Notes: generated from the letters alone by a model not told the origin. A stretch of DNA of 41,475 nucleotides from SAR202 cluster bacterium (GCA_016872495.1 VGZT01000018.1:1-41475); one strand, 5' to 3'; counted from the first letter of the stretch, positions 27,772 through 36,492 are shown. Numbers and translations are program-made.

Positions 27772-29409
27772 TTGGCAAAGATGACGGGCGGCCGCGCGGT
27801 GGTCGAGTCCCTGATTGCGCACGGCGTCGACACGGTTTTCGGAGTCATATCCATCCACACGATGGACGTCTACGACTCCCTGCGCGACCTGAGCGATCGG
27901 ATCCGTTTCGTTGGTTGCCGGCACGAGTCTGCCGCTGCCTACATGGCCTACGGGTACGCGCAGGTCACCGGCAAGCCGGGCGTCATTGTCAGCTCGACGG
28001 GACCCGGCGCGGGAAACGCGGTCGGTGCCCTGGGCGAAGCCTATGCGGCCTCGGTGCCGATCGTGCATATCACGACCGACGTGGCGCCCGCGCTCCGGAA
28101 CTCCCGTCGCGGTGAGATCCACGAACCCAACAACCAGCTCGAGATGTTCCGCTCGGTCACTGCCTGGAATACCTTCGTGCCCGAGCCCGGCGGGATATCG
28201 GCGGCGATATTTGAGGCCTTCGACTACCTGCGCACTAACCGGCCCAGGCCGGTCGATGTCGAGATCGCCACGACGGCCCTGGCCGACACCGACGATTGCG
28301 AGGTGCTCGGGCCGCGCGCGGGGCCGCTTCCGGAGCCCGACCGGTCTCTGATCGACCGGGCAGCGCGGCTGTTGTCCGAAGCCAGGTCCCCGGTGATCCT
28401 GGCAGGCGGCGGTGTGGTGACCGCAGGCGGTACCGACGCCTTGTTGAAGGTGGCAGAACGGCTCGGGGCGGCGCTGGCCACCACCTACGGCGGGAAGGGG
28501 GCGGTCTCGGATGAGCATCCCCTTGCCGTCGGGTGCGCCCGAGGCGGTCGCGTGTATGGCCAGAATCCGATCTTCAAGCTACTGGAAGAGTCCGACTGCG
28601 TACTGGTCGTCGGCTCCCGTCTGAGCTACACCATCACTTCTGCGGTCGCGATGAAGTTGCCCGCCAATCTCATTCACCTCGACATCGATGGCGACGTATT
28701 CGACAAGAACTATCCGGCCGCGGTGCGCCTGAAAGGCCACCTGAAGCCCGGCCTTGCGGCGCTCGATCGCGCGCTCGAAGGACTGGGCGTCACGGCGAAA
28801 GCCGGCGTGAGAAGCCGGATCCCGGCGGTCAAGAAACTGGTAAGGGAGTCGCTGGAGAAGGCGGGGCCGGGCGCGCAGCGTGCCACCGACGCGCTACGCG
28901 CCGCGCTGCCGAGGGACGCCATCATTTCGGTGGACGCGACGATCCCGGCCTACTGGATGGTGCGCGGCCTGCCGGTCTTCGGGCCACGGCAGTACGTGTC
29001 TCCCCACGCCTGGAGCTCGATTGGAATGGCATTCCCGGCAGGCATAGGCGCCAAGGTCGGCAAGCCCGACCGGCCGGTGGTCGCAATCCATGGTGATGGC
29101 GGTTTCCAGTTCAACCTCCAGGAACTGGGTACCTGCGCCCAGTACCAGATCCCCCTGACCGTCATCGTGTTCAACGATCGATCCTGGGGGATTCTGAAGC
29201 TGAATCAGAAGAACCTTCGAGGCGAAAAATATTTCGCGACCGACCTGCAGAATCCCGACTTCGTGGCACTCGCGGCTGCCTACGGGATCAAGGGCCGGCG
29301 CGTCGATCGCCTGAACGACCTCGCCGAGGAGCTCGCAGACTCCACGAGGAAGCAGGACATGCGCCTTATCGAGGTGGCCATTCCGGATGGCTTCGAGAAC
29401 CTCCGTTAG
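27772..29409 (+). CDS. ThDP-dependent enzyme, acetolactate synthase large-subunit-like
   Basis: Three-domain ThDP enzyme of 545 residues. TTG 27772 is taken as start because AGGAAGG lies 8 nt upstream; ATG 27781 is the alternative. The N-terminal pyrimidine-binding domain has the cofactor-activating Glu in RHESAAAYMAYGYAQ (E52) and STGPGAGN. The central domain follows. The C-terminal ThDP/Mg site is HGDGGFQFNLQELGTCAQY with FNDRSWGILKLNQ. The usual early FGxPG segment is replaced by FGVISIHTMD, so this is divergent from biosynthetic IlvB, and no regulatory subunit gene follows. Acetolactate synthase, benzoylformate decarboxylase-like or another carboligase/decarboxylase are all possible. It sits 84 bp after E2. 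Confidence 0.82.
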   Translation: MAKMTGGRAVVESLIAHGVDTVFGVISIHTMDVYDSLRDLSDRIRFVGCRHESAAAYMAYGYAQVTGKPGVIVSSTGPGAGNAVGALGEAYAASVPIVHITTDVAPALRNSRRGEIHEPNNQLEMFRSVTAWNTFVPEPGGISAAIFEAFDYLRTNRPRPVDVEIATTALADTDDCEVLGPRAGPLPEPDRSLIDRAARLLSEARSPVILAGGGVVTAGGTDALLKVAERLGAALATTYGGKGAVSDEHPLAVGCARGGRVYGQNPIFKLLEESDCVLVVGSRLSYTITSAVAMKLPANLIHLDIDGDVFDKNYPAAVRLKGHLKPGLAALDRALEGLGVTAKAGVRSRIPAVKKLVRESLEKAGPGAQRATDALRAALPRDAIISVDATIPAYWMVRGLPVFGPRQYVSPHAWSSIGMAFPAGIGAKVGKPDRPVVAIHGDGGFQFNLQELGTCAQYQIPLTVIVFNDRSWGILKLNQKNLRGEKYFATDLQNPDFVALAAAYGIKGRRVDRLNDLAEELADSTRKQDMRLIEVAIPDGFENLR

Positions 29410-29549
29410 GCTGTCGACCCGTAGCAGTCCCAGATAGCGACGGAGCGTCACCGGCCTCTCGCCCGGCTCATAGGGAACTGGCACACTGAGGCCGCAGGCA
29501 TTAACGCCGCGCCGGTAGCCCGGGCGCGCGCCGGAGGAACAGCTGGACC

Positions 29550-31175
29550 GTGTACTTCTCCGAAGCCTTCACGCAGTCCGAGCGTGACGTCCTGTCCAGG
29601 TTCTTCACAGACCTGGATGGGCCAGTCTTCGCGCTCGTCAACTTGCCGGAGGTCGTCAAGGGCGCGCTGTTCGCTCGCTACAGCCGTTCGCCCAAATCGC
29701 TGAGAAGGTTGTTCCTGGACGAGTTTGCCAGCCAGCCCGAATCCGGGATCGGCGCCATCGCGGAGGCCATCCCAGGCCAGGACCCGGCGGTCCGTACGAA
29801 GCGTGCCGAGGAGCTCTACGAACGGGTCTTCGACGACTACGGGGACGACTCGGTCGCCCAGCTAGGCGGCGCCCACCTGGCGTGTGAACAGGCTTCCAAC
29901 ATCCTTACCAAGGTCCTTGAATGGGGCCGGCTTGCCGCTTACCTCGAGCAGAGCACCCGCTACATCGTGTATGACCAGCGGCTTGGCGACCGCTACCGGT
30001 ACCAGGTGCCTGTGGAACTCGAAGGATCATCGCTCCGCTCCGAGTACGTGTCGACGATGGACTGGCTCTTCGATACGTACGCGCGGCTTGTGCGCGAGTT
30101 GATCCCGCATTACGAGAGCCAGTTCAAAGACATCCCGGGTGGCGTCGATCGGGTCGTCAGGGCTTCGATCCGGGCGCGTGCTTGCGACACCGCGCGCGGG
30201 TTGCTCCCGGCTTCGACCCTCTCCAACCTCGGGATCTTCGGGACCGGGCAGGCCTACGAGATGATGCTGCTCAGAATGCGTGCGCACCCGCTCGGCGAGG
30301 TGCGGGGATACGCCGACCTGATGTTGCCGGAACTTCGCAAGGTGATCCCGTCGTTCATGCGACGCGTCGATCTTCCCGAGCGAGGCGTCCGGTGGTCGAC
30401 GTACTTCAAGTCCACGGCGCTTCACATGCAGGAGAAGGCAGCCGCCCTCGGTGCGGAACCGGCCAACCGGCCGGAGGTGGTGCTGGTCGACTGGGACCGT
30501 GATGCCGAGGCCAAGGTCGCCGCCGCCGCGCTTTACGCCTACACCGACCTGCCAGACGACCAGTTGCTGGACATTGTCCGCAAGATGCCGGCGGAGGAGC
30601 GGGCAATGCTCCTTCGGACCTATGTGGGTGAACGTGGCAATCGGCGCCACAAGCCAGGGCGTGGCATGGAACGGATCGACTACCGATTCGATGTTCTCTC
30701 CGACTTCGGAAGCTTCCGCGACCTGCAACGCCACCGCATGTTGACGATCGAATGGCAGCGCCTGGGGACACGCCACGGGTACGTCACGCCCGCAGACATT
30801 CTGTCGACCGGAAGGGACGGATTGTGGTCCGAGGCGATGGACCGCATGGCCGCGTTGCACCGGAAGTTGGATGAGGCCCTCGGGCCAGACGTCGCTCAAT
30901 TCGCCGTCCCGTTTGCGTACCGGCTGCGCTACGTCTTGCAGCTGAACGCACGCGAGGCCTTCCACATGCTCGAGCTGCGCAGCTCACCACAGGGTCACCC
31001 CGACTACCGCCGCGTCTGCCTGGAGATGCACCGGCTGATCAAGGAGCAGGCGGGGCATACCCAGATCGCCGACGCGATGACGTTCATCAACCGGGACGCT
31101 GTAGACCTGGCGCGCCTTGAGGCGGAGAGACGGACCGCCGCACGCCGCCAGGCACGGCCGGCGGGTTCGAGCTAG
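29550..31175 (+). CDS. double-length ThyX-like protein (FAD-dependent thymidylate synthase family)
   Basis: A 541-residue protein that looks like two ThyX-type domains in tandem, about twice the normal ThyX length. The N-terminal half has FARYSRSPKSLRRLFLDEF and, at the signature position, WGRLAAYLEQSTRYIVYDQ (EQSTRY 133-138). The C-terminal half has FRDLQRHRMLTIEWQRLG (RHR 394-396). The classic RHRxxSxxxxSxRY motif is thus divided: RHR is kept in the second half and SxRY in the first. It may make dTMP from dUMP with FAD and methylenetetrahydrofolate, or have another flavin role. GTG 29550 has GGAGGA about 12 nt upstream. Its stop overlaps the stop of the opposing gene in a CTAG. Confidence 0.75.
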   Translation: MYFSEAFTQSERDVLSRFFTDLDGPVFALVNLPEVVKGALFARYSRSPKSLRRLFLDEFASQPESGIGAIAEAIPGQDPAVRTKRAEELYERVFDDYGDDSVAQLGGAHLACEQASNILTKVLEWGRLAAYLEQSTRYIVYDQRLGDRYRYQVPVELEGSSLRSEYVSTMDWLFDTYARLVRELIPHYESQFKDIPGGVDRVVRASIRARACDTARGLLPASTLSNLGIFGTGQAYEMMLLRMRAHPLGEVRGYADLMLPELRKVIPSFMRRVDLPERGVRWSTYFKSTALHMQEKAAALGAEPANRPEVVLVDWDRDAEAKVAAAALYAYTDLPDDQLLDIVRKMPAEERAMLLRTYVGERGNRRHKPGRGMERIDYRFDVLSDFGSFRDLQRHRMLTIEWQRLGTRHGYVTPADILSTGRDGLWSEAMDRMAALHRKLDEALGPDVAQFAVPFAYRLRYVLQLNAREAFHMLELRSSPQGHPDYRRVCLEMHRLIKEQAGHTQIADAMTFINRDAVDLARLEAERRTAARRQARPAGSS

Positions 31176-33628
31176 GGCGCGGTCAGCCTGAGTATGACCG
31201 CATAGGCCGGGTCCGTGGCCGGCAGGGCGTTGGCGACCATGCGCAGCGACGCTATCAGATTCACGTAAGACCCAGGATCGACCTGCCCCGAATCCGTCTC
31301 GAAGACGGTAATGACGATGGCCTCGCGCAGGTGGCCCTCAAGCCAAGCCACGCCTTCAAGCCGGGCCAGGTTCGAAAGCAGGGCGGCGCTGGCACCGATG
31401 TCGACCGGGGGGCCCGCCCCCAGTGAGAGCCAGTACGCATCGAACGCCATGACGTTAAGCGCGCGGGGGACGATCGGGCCAACCGGTACACGATCCAATC
31501 CGCCCCCAGCGACGGGTGCCTCCACGGCGGCCAGTTCCAGCCGGCCAAGCTCCACGAGGACCCGGGCCGCGACCTTGGGATCAGCGAGCGTCAGCGAACG
31601 CACCAGGTAAGGGAGCGGATGCCGGAGCGTCGAGGCGCGCACCAGGGTCCGTGCCCCGTTGATCGGGGAGCGAGCGAACAGTACCCCGGCTGGGCCGGGG
31701 TACTCCTTGATCCATTCGGCCACGGGCAGTCCGGTCTCGGCGAACACCTCCAGGACGGCATCGGGGTCGGCAGCGCTTCGCTCGTTCAGCAGGGCGTAGA
31801 TCGCAAGATTATGGGGTCGATCGATCGCGAAGTTACCCGAAGAACTGCCGACCAGGCGCCGGATGCCGGTGATCAGGTCGGCACGCGTCGCGGTCCTGGT
31901 GACACCCGCAGCCGCGAGCAGGCGCGCAGGAGGGATCTCCCCCGAGCGCGCAATCTCAGGCCTGAGCTCGAGCAGGCGCCCGACCGCCGCGTCGCTCATG
32001 CCTCGCATGGCTGAGGCCGTCGCCGCCCGGTCAGATTCGCGCAGGATGTCCAGGAGAATGCCGAGCTCAGATTTGACTTCGGCATCCGACAGCTCCCCGA
32101 ACACCGCCTCGAGCCGCGCGGCTCCAGCCTGTGGACCGGTTGCGGACGCAACGAGGACTGAATCCGCCAGGCGAACGATCCTTGAAAGCCGTCGGGCGTA
32201 CCCGCCGACCAGCTCCAGGGTTCCTGGATCCGCCTGCGCATCCTGGCCCTGCGCGAAGAGTTCGACTAGCGCGCGCGATTTGAGCAGGAACGGGAAATCG
32301 GTAACGTACGGGGTCGAAATGCTGACCCGGTACCGATCGACCTGGGTCGTGGCATCGAGACCTTCAATCGAAATGTAGAAATCGAGCGCTTCAGCGATCG
32401 CTTGCGCTTCGCGGGCCCCGGTGGCCCGCAGCACGCCCGGGTAGCGCTTGTGCAGGTCCCGCATCTCATTCAGATACCCGCGCCAGAACTCGAACCCGCG
32501 GTTGATGCCGGTGGCGTCGGCCGCGCCGGACTCTCGTTCCTTCACCAGGTCCAGCTGGGAAGCGAAGTCGATCAAGCGCTGCTGTTCCTCTCTCTGGTAA
32601 ACCCGCGTCAGCTGAGGTGGCAGACCAGCGCCGGAAGGGGACCGCAGGGAGCTCCAACGCTCGAGCGGGAAGTGCGGCAAGCCAAATAGCTCTCCGGCGA
32701 TTCGGCGGTCGTCCGCCGACAACCCGTTCCACCATCCAAGCGCGTCCGGCCAATCCTTGAAGTCACGTCCGCCCAGCCCGGCCGGACCATAGAAAGATTG
32801 GACATACTTGCGCAGAATCGGTGGCACGAGGTCCAGGTCGGCGCCGGTCATTTCGATCAGGTCGGCTTCGCCGAAGTGATAGAGATCCGGGTAATCCCCT
32901 CGCACCAGGTTTGGCATGTTCCGAAACCGGTCCCTGAGCGGCTCGTACCGATCTGGGGCTTGCCTGAGAAACGCAGCCAGGTCTTGCCGGTAGGCGGCAA
33001 CGACGTCGAGTACACCGTCAGGACCGCGCCGGCCGGACAGATCGGGGCGCCCCGCGATCGGGAACGCGCCCCACATCGAGTGGCTCAGTTCGTGGATGAT
33101 GATGCGCGGGATTGCCTGGCCCGCGCCGGAATAGCCGTCGAATCCGGTGCTTCCGAACCAGGCCGGCTGGCCGACCATCTGCCGGAAGTCATAAGACTCC
33201 ATCCATGCGCGTCCTTGCGCCGATGGCCGGTAGATCTCTTCGATCGCGGCCAGGCGCGTGCGCGCCCACTCGCTTTGCTTCGCCGCGGGCACGTCCTGCG
33301 AGCCGGAAACGGCCCTTCCGCGTGCAACCGCGCCTGCCGGCCCTCCCGTACTGGCTGCGGTGGCCGGCACACGGACGTCCGAGACAGCTGTCCGGGAAGG
33401 TGCCACCGCAGGTGACGAAAGTGACGACGGCCCCGCAGTCCCTCCCGGCGTTACGACGGGCAATGGGGTGGTCTTCGGCGTTGAGGTGCACGCTGCACCG
33501 ATCCCGCCGATAACCAGAAGGGCCACCGCAAGGCACAGTGGTGCCAGCGCAGTCAGGACCTGCCGGCCGTCGCGATGGAACGTCCCGCGGGTCCCTGCGG
33601 CGAGCCCTTCGGTCGCCTGGGGAATCAA
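31172..33628 (-). CDS. large secreted lipoprotein with HExxH metallopeptidase-like motif
   Basis: A protein of 818 residues starting at TTG 33628, which overlaps the TGA of the upstream lipoprotein gene. The signal region has a hydrophobic stretch (LAPLCLAVALLVIGGIGAAC) with a likely lipidated C47, although -3 is Gly, a weak lipobox. A Ser/Thr/Pro-rich linker follows (48-115). The motif IIIHELSHSMWG gives H179-E180-x-x-H183, a zinc metallopeptidase signature; a possible third ligand lies in FGEADLIEMTG. The C-terminal 400 residues are Ala/Leu-rich, probably helical repeats. The role may be envelope proteolysis, but catalysis is inferred from the motif only. It is co-transcribed with an LppX/LprAFG-like lipoprotein. 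Confidence 0.7.
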   Translation of the reverse strand: MIPQATEGLAAGTRGTFHRDGRQVLTALAPLCLAVALLVIGGIGAACTSTPKTTPLPVVTPGGTAGPSSLSSPAVAPSRTAVSDVRVPATAASTGGPAGAVARGRAVSGSQDVPAAKQSEWARTRLAAIEEIYRPSAQGRAWMESYDFRQMVGQPAWFGSTGFDGYSGAGQAIPRIIIHELSHSMWGAFPIAGRPDLSGRRGPDGVLDVVAAYRQDLAAFLRQAPDRYEPLRDRFRNMPNLVRGDYPDLYHFGEADLIEMTGADLDLVPPILRKYVQSFYGPAGLGGRDFKDWPDALGWWNGLSADDRRIAGELFGLPHFPLERWSSLRSPSGAGLPPQLTRVYQREEQQRLIDFASQLDLVKERESGAADATGINRGFEFWRGYLNEMRDLHKRYPGVLRATGAREAQAIAEALDFYISIEGLDATTQVDRYRVSISTPYVTDFPFLLKSRALVELFAQGQDAQADPGTLELVGGYARRLSRIVRLADSVLVASATGPQAGAARLEAVFGELSDAEVKSELGILLDILRESDRAATASAMRGMSDAAVGRLLELRPEIARSGEIPPARLLAAAGVTRTATRADLITGIRRLVGSSSGNFAIDRPHNLAIYALLNERSAADPDAVLEVFAETGLPVAEWIKEYPGPAGVLFARSPINGARTLVRASTLRHPLPYLVRSLTLADPKVAARVLVELGRLELAAVEAPVAGGGLDRVPVGPIVPRALNVMAFDAYWLSLGAGPPVDIGASAALLSNLARLEGVAWLEGHLREAIVITVFETDSGQVDPGSYVNLIASLRMVANALPATDPAYAVILRLTAP

Positions 33629-34425
33629 CGGGGCGCGCGGATCTGAATTGAGGCGTTGAAATCGAACAGTTCAAACTCCCTGACCGTCTCGGACGGGTCC
33701 GCCGGTTCATCATCGGTTACGCCGCCCGCGATCCGTACCCGCTTGACGTTGAACGTGGTGGCGTCGACCACCAGGAGCACGTCGACGACGCGAGCTTCGT
33801 TCACCGCTCCGACCAGTGACTGGAGCGCCGCCGCCGGTGCCCGGCCCTGGACCGAGTACTCGCCGCCGGTCCCCGGGCGGTCGGCAAAAGTTGGATCTTC
33901 CATGGTGCTCAGCATCTTTGCGATCAGCAGCGAGGGATTCGCGGCAGCCAGGGGAGATGCTCCCTCGGAGGCCTTGATCCAGGTCCCAGTCAGGGGGTTG
34001 GTGATGTAGGTTTCGGCACCGATCACGATCGCGCTCAGCTTGATCAGGCCGCGCCCGAGGCTTGACTCCGCGGTGATCTCGTAGCTGCCGGGCGCGACGA
34101 CCGAACCGTCGGCACGTTCCAGCGTCAGGCCCCCCGCCAGACGCGTGGCGCCGCGCGGGTGGGATAGCTTGAAGCGGAAGCTGTTGAGCCTGGCCATTGC
34201 GGCGGTTGCTTTCTCAACTACCTCAGTGGCCGGGATCGGTGGTTCGGCAAGAGCGGTGCTGCTGGTCGAGGAACTTCGGCATGCCAACCCCGCCAGGATA
34301 CCGGCGGTCAGGAAAGCCACTGCCAGCCCGGTCAGTCCAGCGCGAAAGAAGGAAGGCGCAGGAGTGGACGTTGCCTTCCGGTGAGGGACGGGCACCAGGC
34401 CGTGTTCAGGGGTCTGAGCAGTCAC
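33625..34425 (-). CDS. LppX/LprAFG-family lipoprotein
   Basis: A 266-residue lipoprotein resembling the mycobacterial LppX/LprA/LprF/LprG family, which binds and carries acylated lipids in a large hydrophobic pocket. The signal region is AVAFLTAGILAGLAC with candidate lipid Cys C49 (imperfect lipobox). The mature part shows the family pattern: helix VVEKATAAMARLNSFRFKL, then LAGGLTLERADGSVVAPGS, SAIVIGAETYITNPLTGTW and DVLLVVDATTFNVKRVRI. GTG 34425 overlaps the zinc-ribbon gene by 20 bp, and its TGA overlaps the start of the HExxH lipoprotein gene by 4 bp. All three are therefore coupled. The ligand is unknown. Confidence 0.8.
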   Translation of the reverse strand: MTAQTPEHGLVPVPHRKATSTPAPSFFRAGLTGLAVAFLTAGILAGLACRSSSTSSTALAEPPIPATEVVEKATAAMARLNSFRFKLSHPRGATRLAGGLTLERADGSVVAPGSYEITAESSLGRGLIKLSAIVIGAETYITNPLTGTWIKASEGASPLAAANPSLLIAKMLSTMEDPTFADRPGTGGEYSVQGRAPAAALQSLVGAVNEARVVDVLLVVDATTFNVKRVRIAGGVTDDEPADPSETVREFELFDFNASIQIRAPR

Positions 34426-34612
34426 GGGTGAAGCCGCAATTGAGGCACCGGATCTTGCAGTGCAGCCCGTTCACCTGCCGTTGGATCGGGGCGCCACAAA
34501 CGTCACATGTTTCATCTTCGGCCGGAGCCTTCTGGGGGGCTGACTGGCCTGGCGCTGACGACGACGTCCCCGGCTCCGGGGCAGTATCCAGCCGAGCGCG
34601 CGACGTCGTCAT
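34406..34612 (-). CDS. small zinc-ribbon protein (68 aa)
   Basis: First gene of the lipoprotein operon. An Ala/Pro/Ser-rich N-terminal half is followed by a zinc-ribbon of CDVCGAPIQ, then CKIRCLNCGFTRDCSDP. Two Cys knuckles (CxxC and CxxxCxxC) should bind one zinc. The ending matches that of the 40-residue protein at 7711-7833. ATG 34612 has TATACT 6 nt upstream and no ribosome site, so it is probably leaderless. Zinc-ribbons of this size may bind nucleic acid or act as adaptors; nothing more specific can be said. Confidence 0.7.
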   Translation of the reverse strand: MTTSRARLDTAPEPGTSSSAPGQSAPQKAPAEDETCDVCGAPIQRQVNGLHCKIRCLNCGFTRDCSDP

Positions 34613-34618
34613 GTCCCG

Positions 34619-34647
34619 AGTATATGTGGCCGGGCAAATGCCCGCGA
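34619..34647 (-). promoter_or_regulatory. promoter and candidate operator of the zinc-ribbon/lipoprotein operon
   Basis: TATACT (34624-34619) lies exactly 6 nt before ATG 34612. A perfect inverted repeat CGGGCA-AA-TGCCCG (34631-34644) sits just upstream of it, where the -35/-10 spacer would be, a classic repressor position. The -35 itself is not recognisable. Confidence 0.5.
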
Positions 34648-34699
34648 CTCAGGGTCGCAGTCCGAGGACGTCGGCCCCGGCCGGGGAGCCCGACCCCTG

Positions 34700-34922
34700 C
34701 CAGGGGTTCGATCGTCACCGCGCCGCAGACCGGCAGCGGCAACGACTGCGCCATGGCGAACTCGATCAACGCCTGGCCATCGGGCGCCACGGCGGGCCGG
34801 GCCTCCTGGATACGGGCAGCGGCGCTCTTTTCCAGCTCCGCCGCCGTCTTCTCCAGCTACGCCATCGTGCCTTCCATGGTCCCGGCCTCGTTGCTCATCT
34901 GCTCGATTTGAGGGTCGACCAT
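34700..34922 (-). pseudogene. possible debris of an unidentified gene downstream of the sigma remnant
   Basis: From ATG 34922 one minus-strand frame reads MVDPQIEQMSNEAGTMEGTM, a TAG near 34858, then LEKTAAELEKSAAARIQEAR and DGQALIEFAMAQSLPLPVCG. The coiled-coil-like Glu/Lys/Ala stretch and the in-frame continuity across one stop look like former coding sequence. It begins 37 bp after the end of the decayed sigma factor gene. I cannot identify the protein; chance composition in GC-rich DNA is the alternative. Confidence 0.3.
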
Positions 34923-34958
34923 GCTGTTGAAGATCAGGAATGACACAGCACACGGTGC

Positions 34959-35441
34959 TCAGCGAATCCCCGGCCCGGTCGGCCTCTCCTCGATCCGTTC
35001 GCTCAACGCGAGCTTCAGTTTCTTCAGTGCCAGCCTCAGCCTGGTCTTGACCATTCGAGCGGTTGGCCGGTGCGTTCCGCTGTGTCGACCTGTGTATGGC
35101 CTTAGAAATATGGAAGCTCTATGACTTCGCGCGGTTCCACCGGGAGGGGCTTCAGGGCCTGGCGCATCAACTCGGCCTCCGACCTGGCCACCACCGCTTC
35201 AGGCGGCGGTGTGATCTCGGACGGACCCTCCCTGTGACATTTGATGCTCGGGGTATCGGCATCGCGTTTTCGTCGCCGTCGCCGCAGCTCGTCGCTCGCC
35301 CGGCCATGAGCGATGCTGAACAGCCAGGGTGTGCGCTTGTTCTTTCCGCAAGTAACGGTCGTACAGCGCGGCAAGCGCGTTACGGTCTGACACCGAGATC
35401 AGCAAGAGCAGCGCTTCGTCGCTTTGCGGCTCGTATTCAGG
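34959..35441 (-). pseudogene. decayed ECF-type RNA polymerase sigma factor
   Basis: Minus-strand frames give, in order: SDEALLLLISVSDRNALAAL YDRY (start of region 2), WLFSIAHGRASDELRRRRRK (end of region 2), EAELMRQALKPLPVEPREVI (region 4 entry), GHTQVDTAERTGQPLE and VKTRLRLALKKLKLALSE (region 4 recognition helix and end). This is the order and spacing of an ECF sigma factor. The lesions are a deletion with frameshift near 35350 that removes the core of region 2 (-10 binding), a TAA at 35102-35104 and a frameshift near 35052. The product cannot be functional. The lipoprotein operon downstream might once have been its target or neighbour. Confidence 0.8.
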
Positions 35442-35572
35442 TCATCGGCCCGTGCGTCGGCCAAGGCGCTCCAGGGGGATGCCATGCGTTCGACCAGCAT
35501 CCGCCTCCGCCTCAGGAAGTTCCGTCCTGCAATCCGGTACTACGTCCGCGCGAGCCGGGTCGGATTCGCCGT

Positions 35573-36421
35573 TCAGGCCGTTTCGCTGCCGGAGCCGCGC
35601 GCCAGGGCGCGCAGGTGCCGCAAAGTTTCGCGGGCTGAGGCCAGATCGTGGGTGTCGGGCGCCAGGTCGACATACCTGGCCAGCGACTCGGCCGCCGCCT
35701 CGTAGTGGCCCATGGCGGTGTGAATGCGCGCCAGGTCGGCCAGGTTCTCCCATAGCCCTGGTTCGACGATCTTGATGCGTTCCGCGGCGGCGAGCGCCCG
35801 GGCCTGGTCGTCGCGCTTCAGGAAGATTGCCTTCAGGTTGGTCAGTGCCCTGCGCAGGATGGCACGGTTCCCGCATGGCTCCAGGAAACGTTCAGCTCCG
35901 TCGCCGACCCCGGCCGAACGGGCCATCTCCAGGCACTCCCGGCGGGTAAGGAGGCCGCCCGTGTTGAACGGGTCGATAAAGATCTCGGATTCCCCGTCTC
36001 CGGCCCGTACTACGAAATGGCCCGGCAGGCCGATGCCCCGGAGCCGCAGGCCCGCTCGGCGGGCGACTTCGATGTAGATGATCGAGAGCGCGATCGGAAT
36101 GCCGACCTTTCGATCGAGGACGTCAGAGACGTAGCTGTTACGCGGGTCGTAGTAGTCCGCCCGGTTGCCCCTTAGCCCCTCCTGTTCGATGAGGAGCTCG
36201 TTCAGGGCGTGGATGCCGTCGAAGACCGAGCGCGCCCTGCGCACCTTTAGCTTGATGCGCGCCGCAAGCAAGCCGACCCTCCCCAGGTAGGCAGGCACGT
36301 CGAGGGCGGGGTTCTCCTCGGCCGCAAGCCAGAGGCTGGCGACCATGAGGTCGATCTGTGCATCGGGCACGCGCACTGCACGGATGAACTCGGCACGCGG
36401 GTTTTCGGGATAAGTTGGCAT
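35573..36421 (-). CDS. SirB1/transglutaminase-like family protein with TPR-like tail
   Basis: Cytosolic protein of about 282 residues. The start is placed at ATG 36421; the longer frame to 36601 would run into the thiamine riboswitch on the other strand. The N-terminal helical part is followed by the SirB1 core: YDPRNSYVSDVLDRKVGIPI, LSIIYIEVARRAGLRLRGIG, LPGHFVVR and IFIDPFNTGGLLTR, a Cys-less transglutaminase-like fold. The C-terminal 80 residues form TPR-like helices (NLKAIFLKRDDQARALAAAE, GHYEAAAESLARYVDLAPD). The biochemical role of the family is not well defined. It is divergent from the thiamine-precursor importer. Confidence 0.85.
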   Translation of the reverse strand: MPTYPENPRAEFIRAVRVPDAQIDLMVASLWLAAEENPALDVPAYLGRVGLLAARIKLKVRRARSVFDGIHALNELLIEQEGLRGNRADYYDPRNSYVSDVLDRKVGIPIALSIIYIEVARRAGLRLRGIGLPGHFVVRAGDGESEIFIDPFNTGGLLTRRECLEMARSAGVGDGAERFLEPCGNRAILRRALTNLKAIFLKRDDQARALAAAERIKIVEPGLWENLADLARIHTAMGHYEAAAESLARYVDLAPDTHDLASARETLRHLRALARGSGSETA

Positions 36422-36492
36422 CTGCTCTTGTGCGTGCGAGGGGAGGCCCCGCGGATCATGCCTTATCGCTGCGCGGCATTTTACCGATTCGC

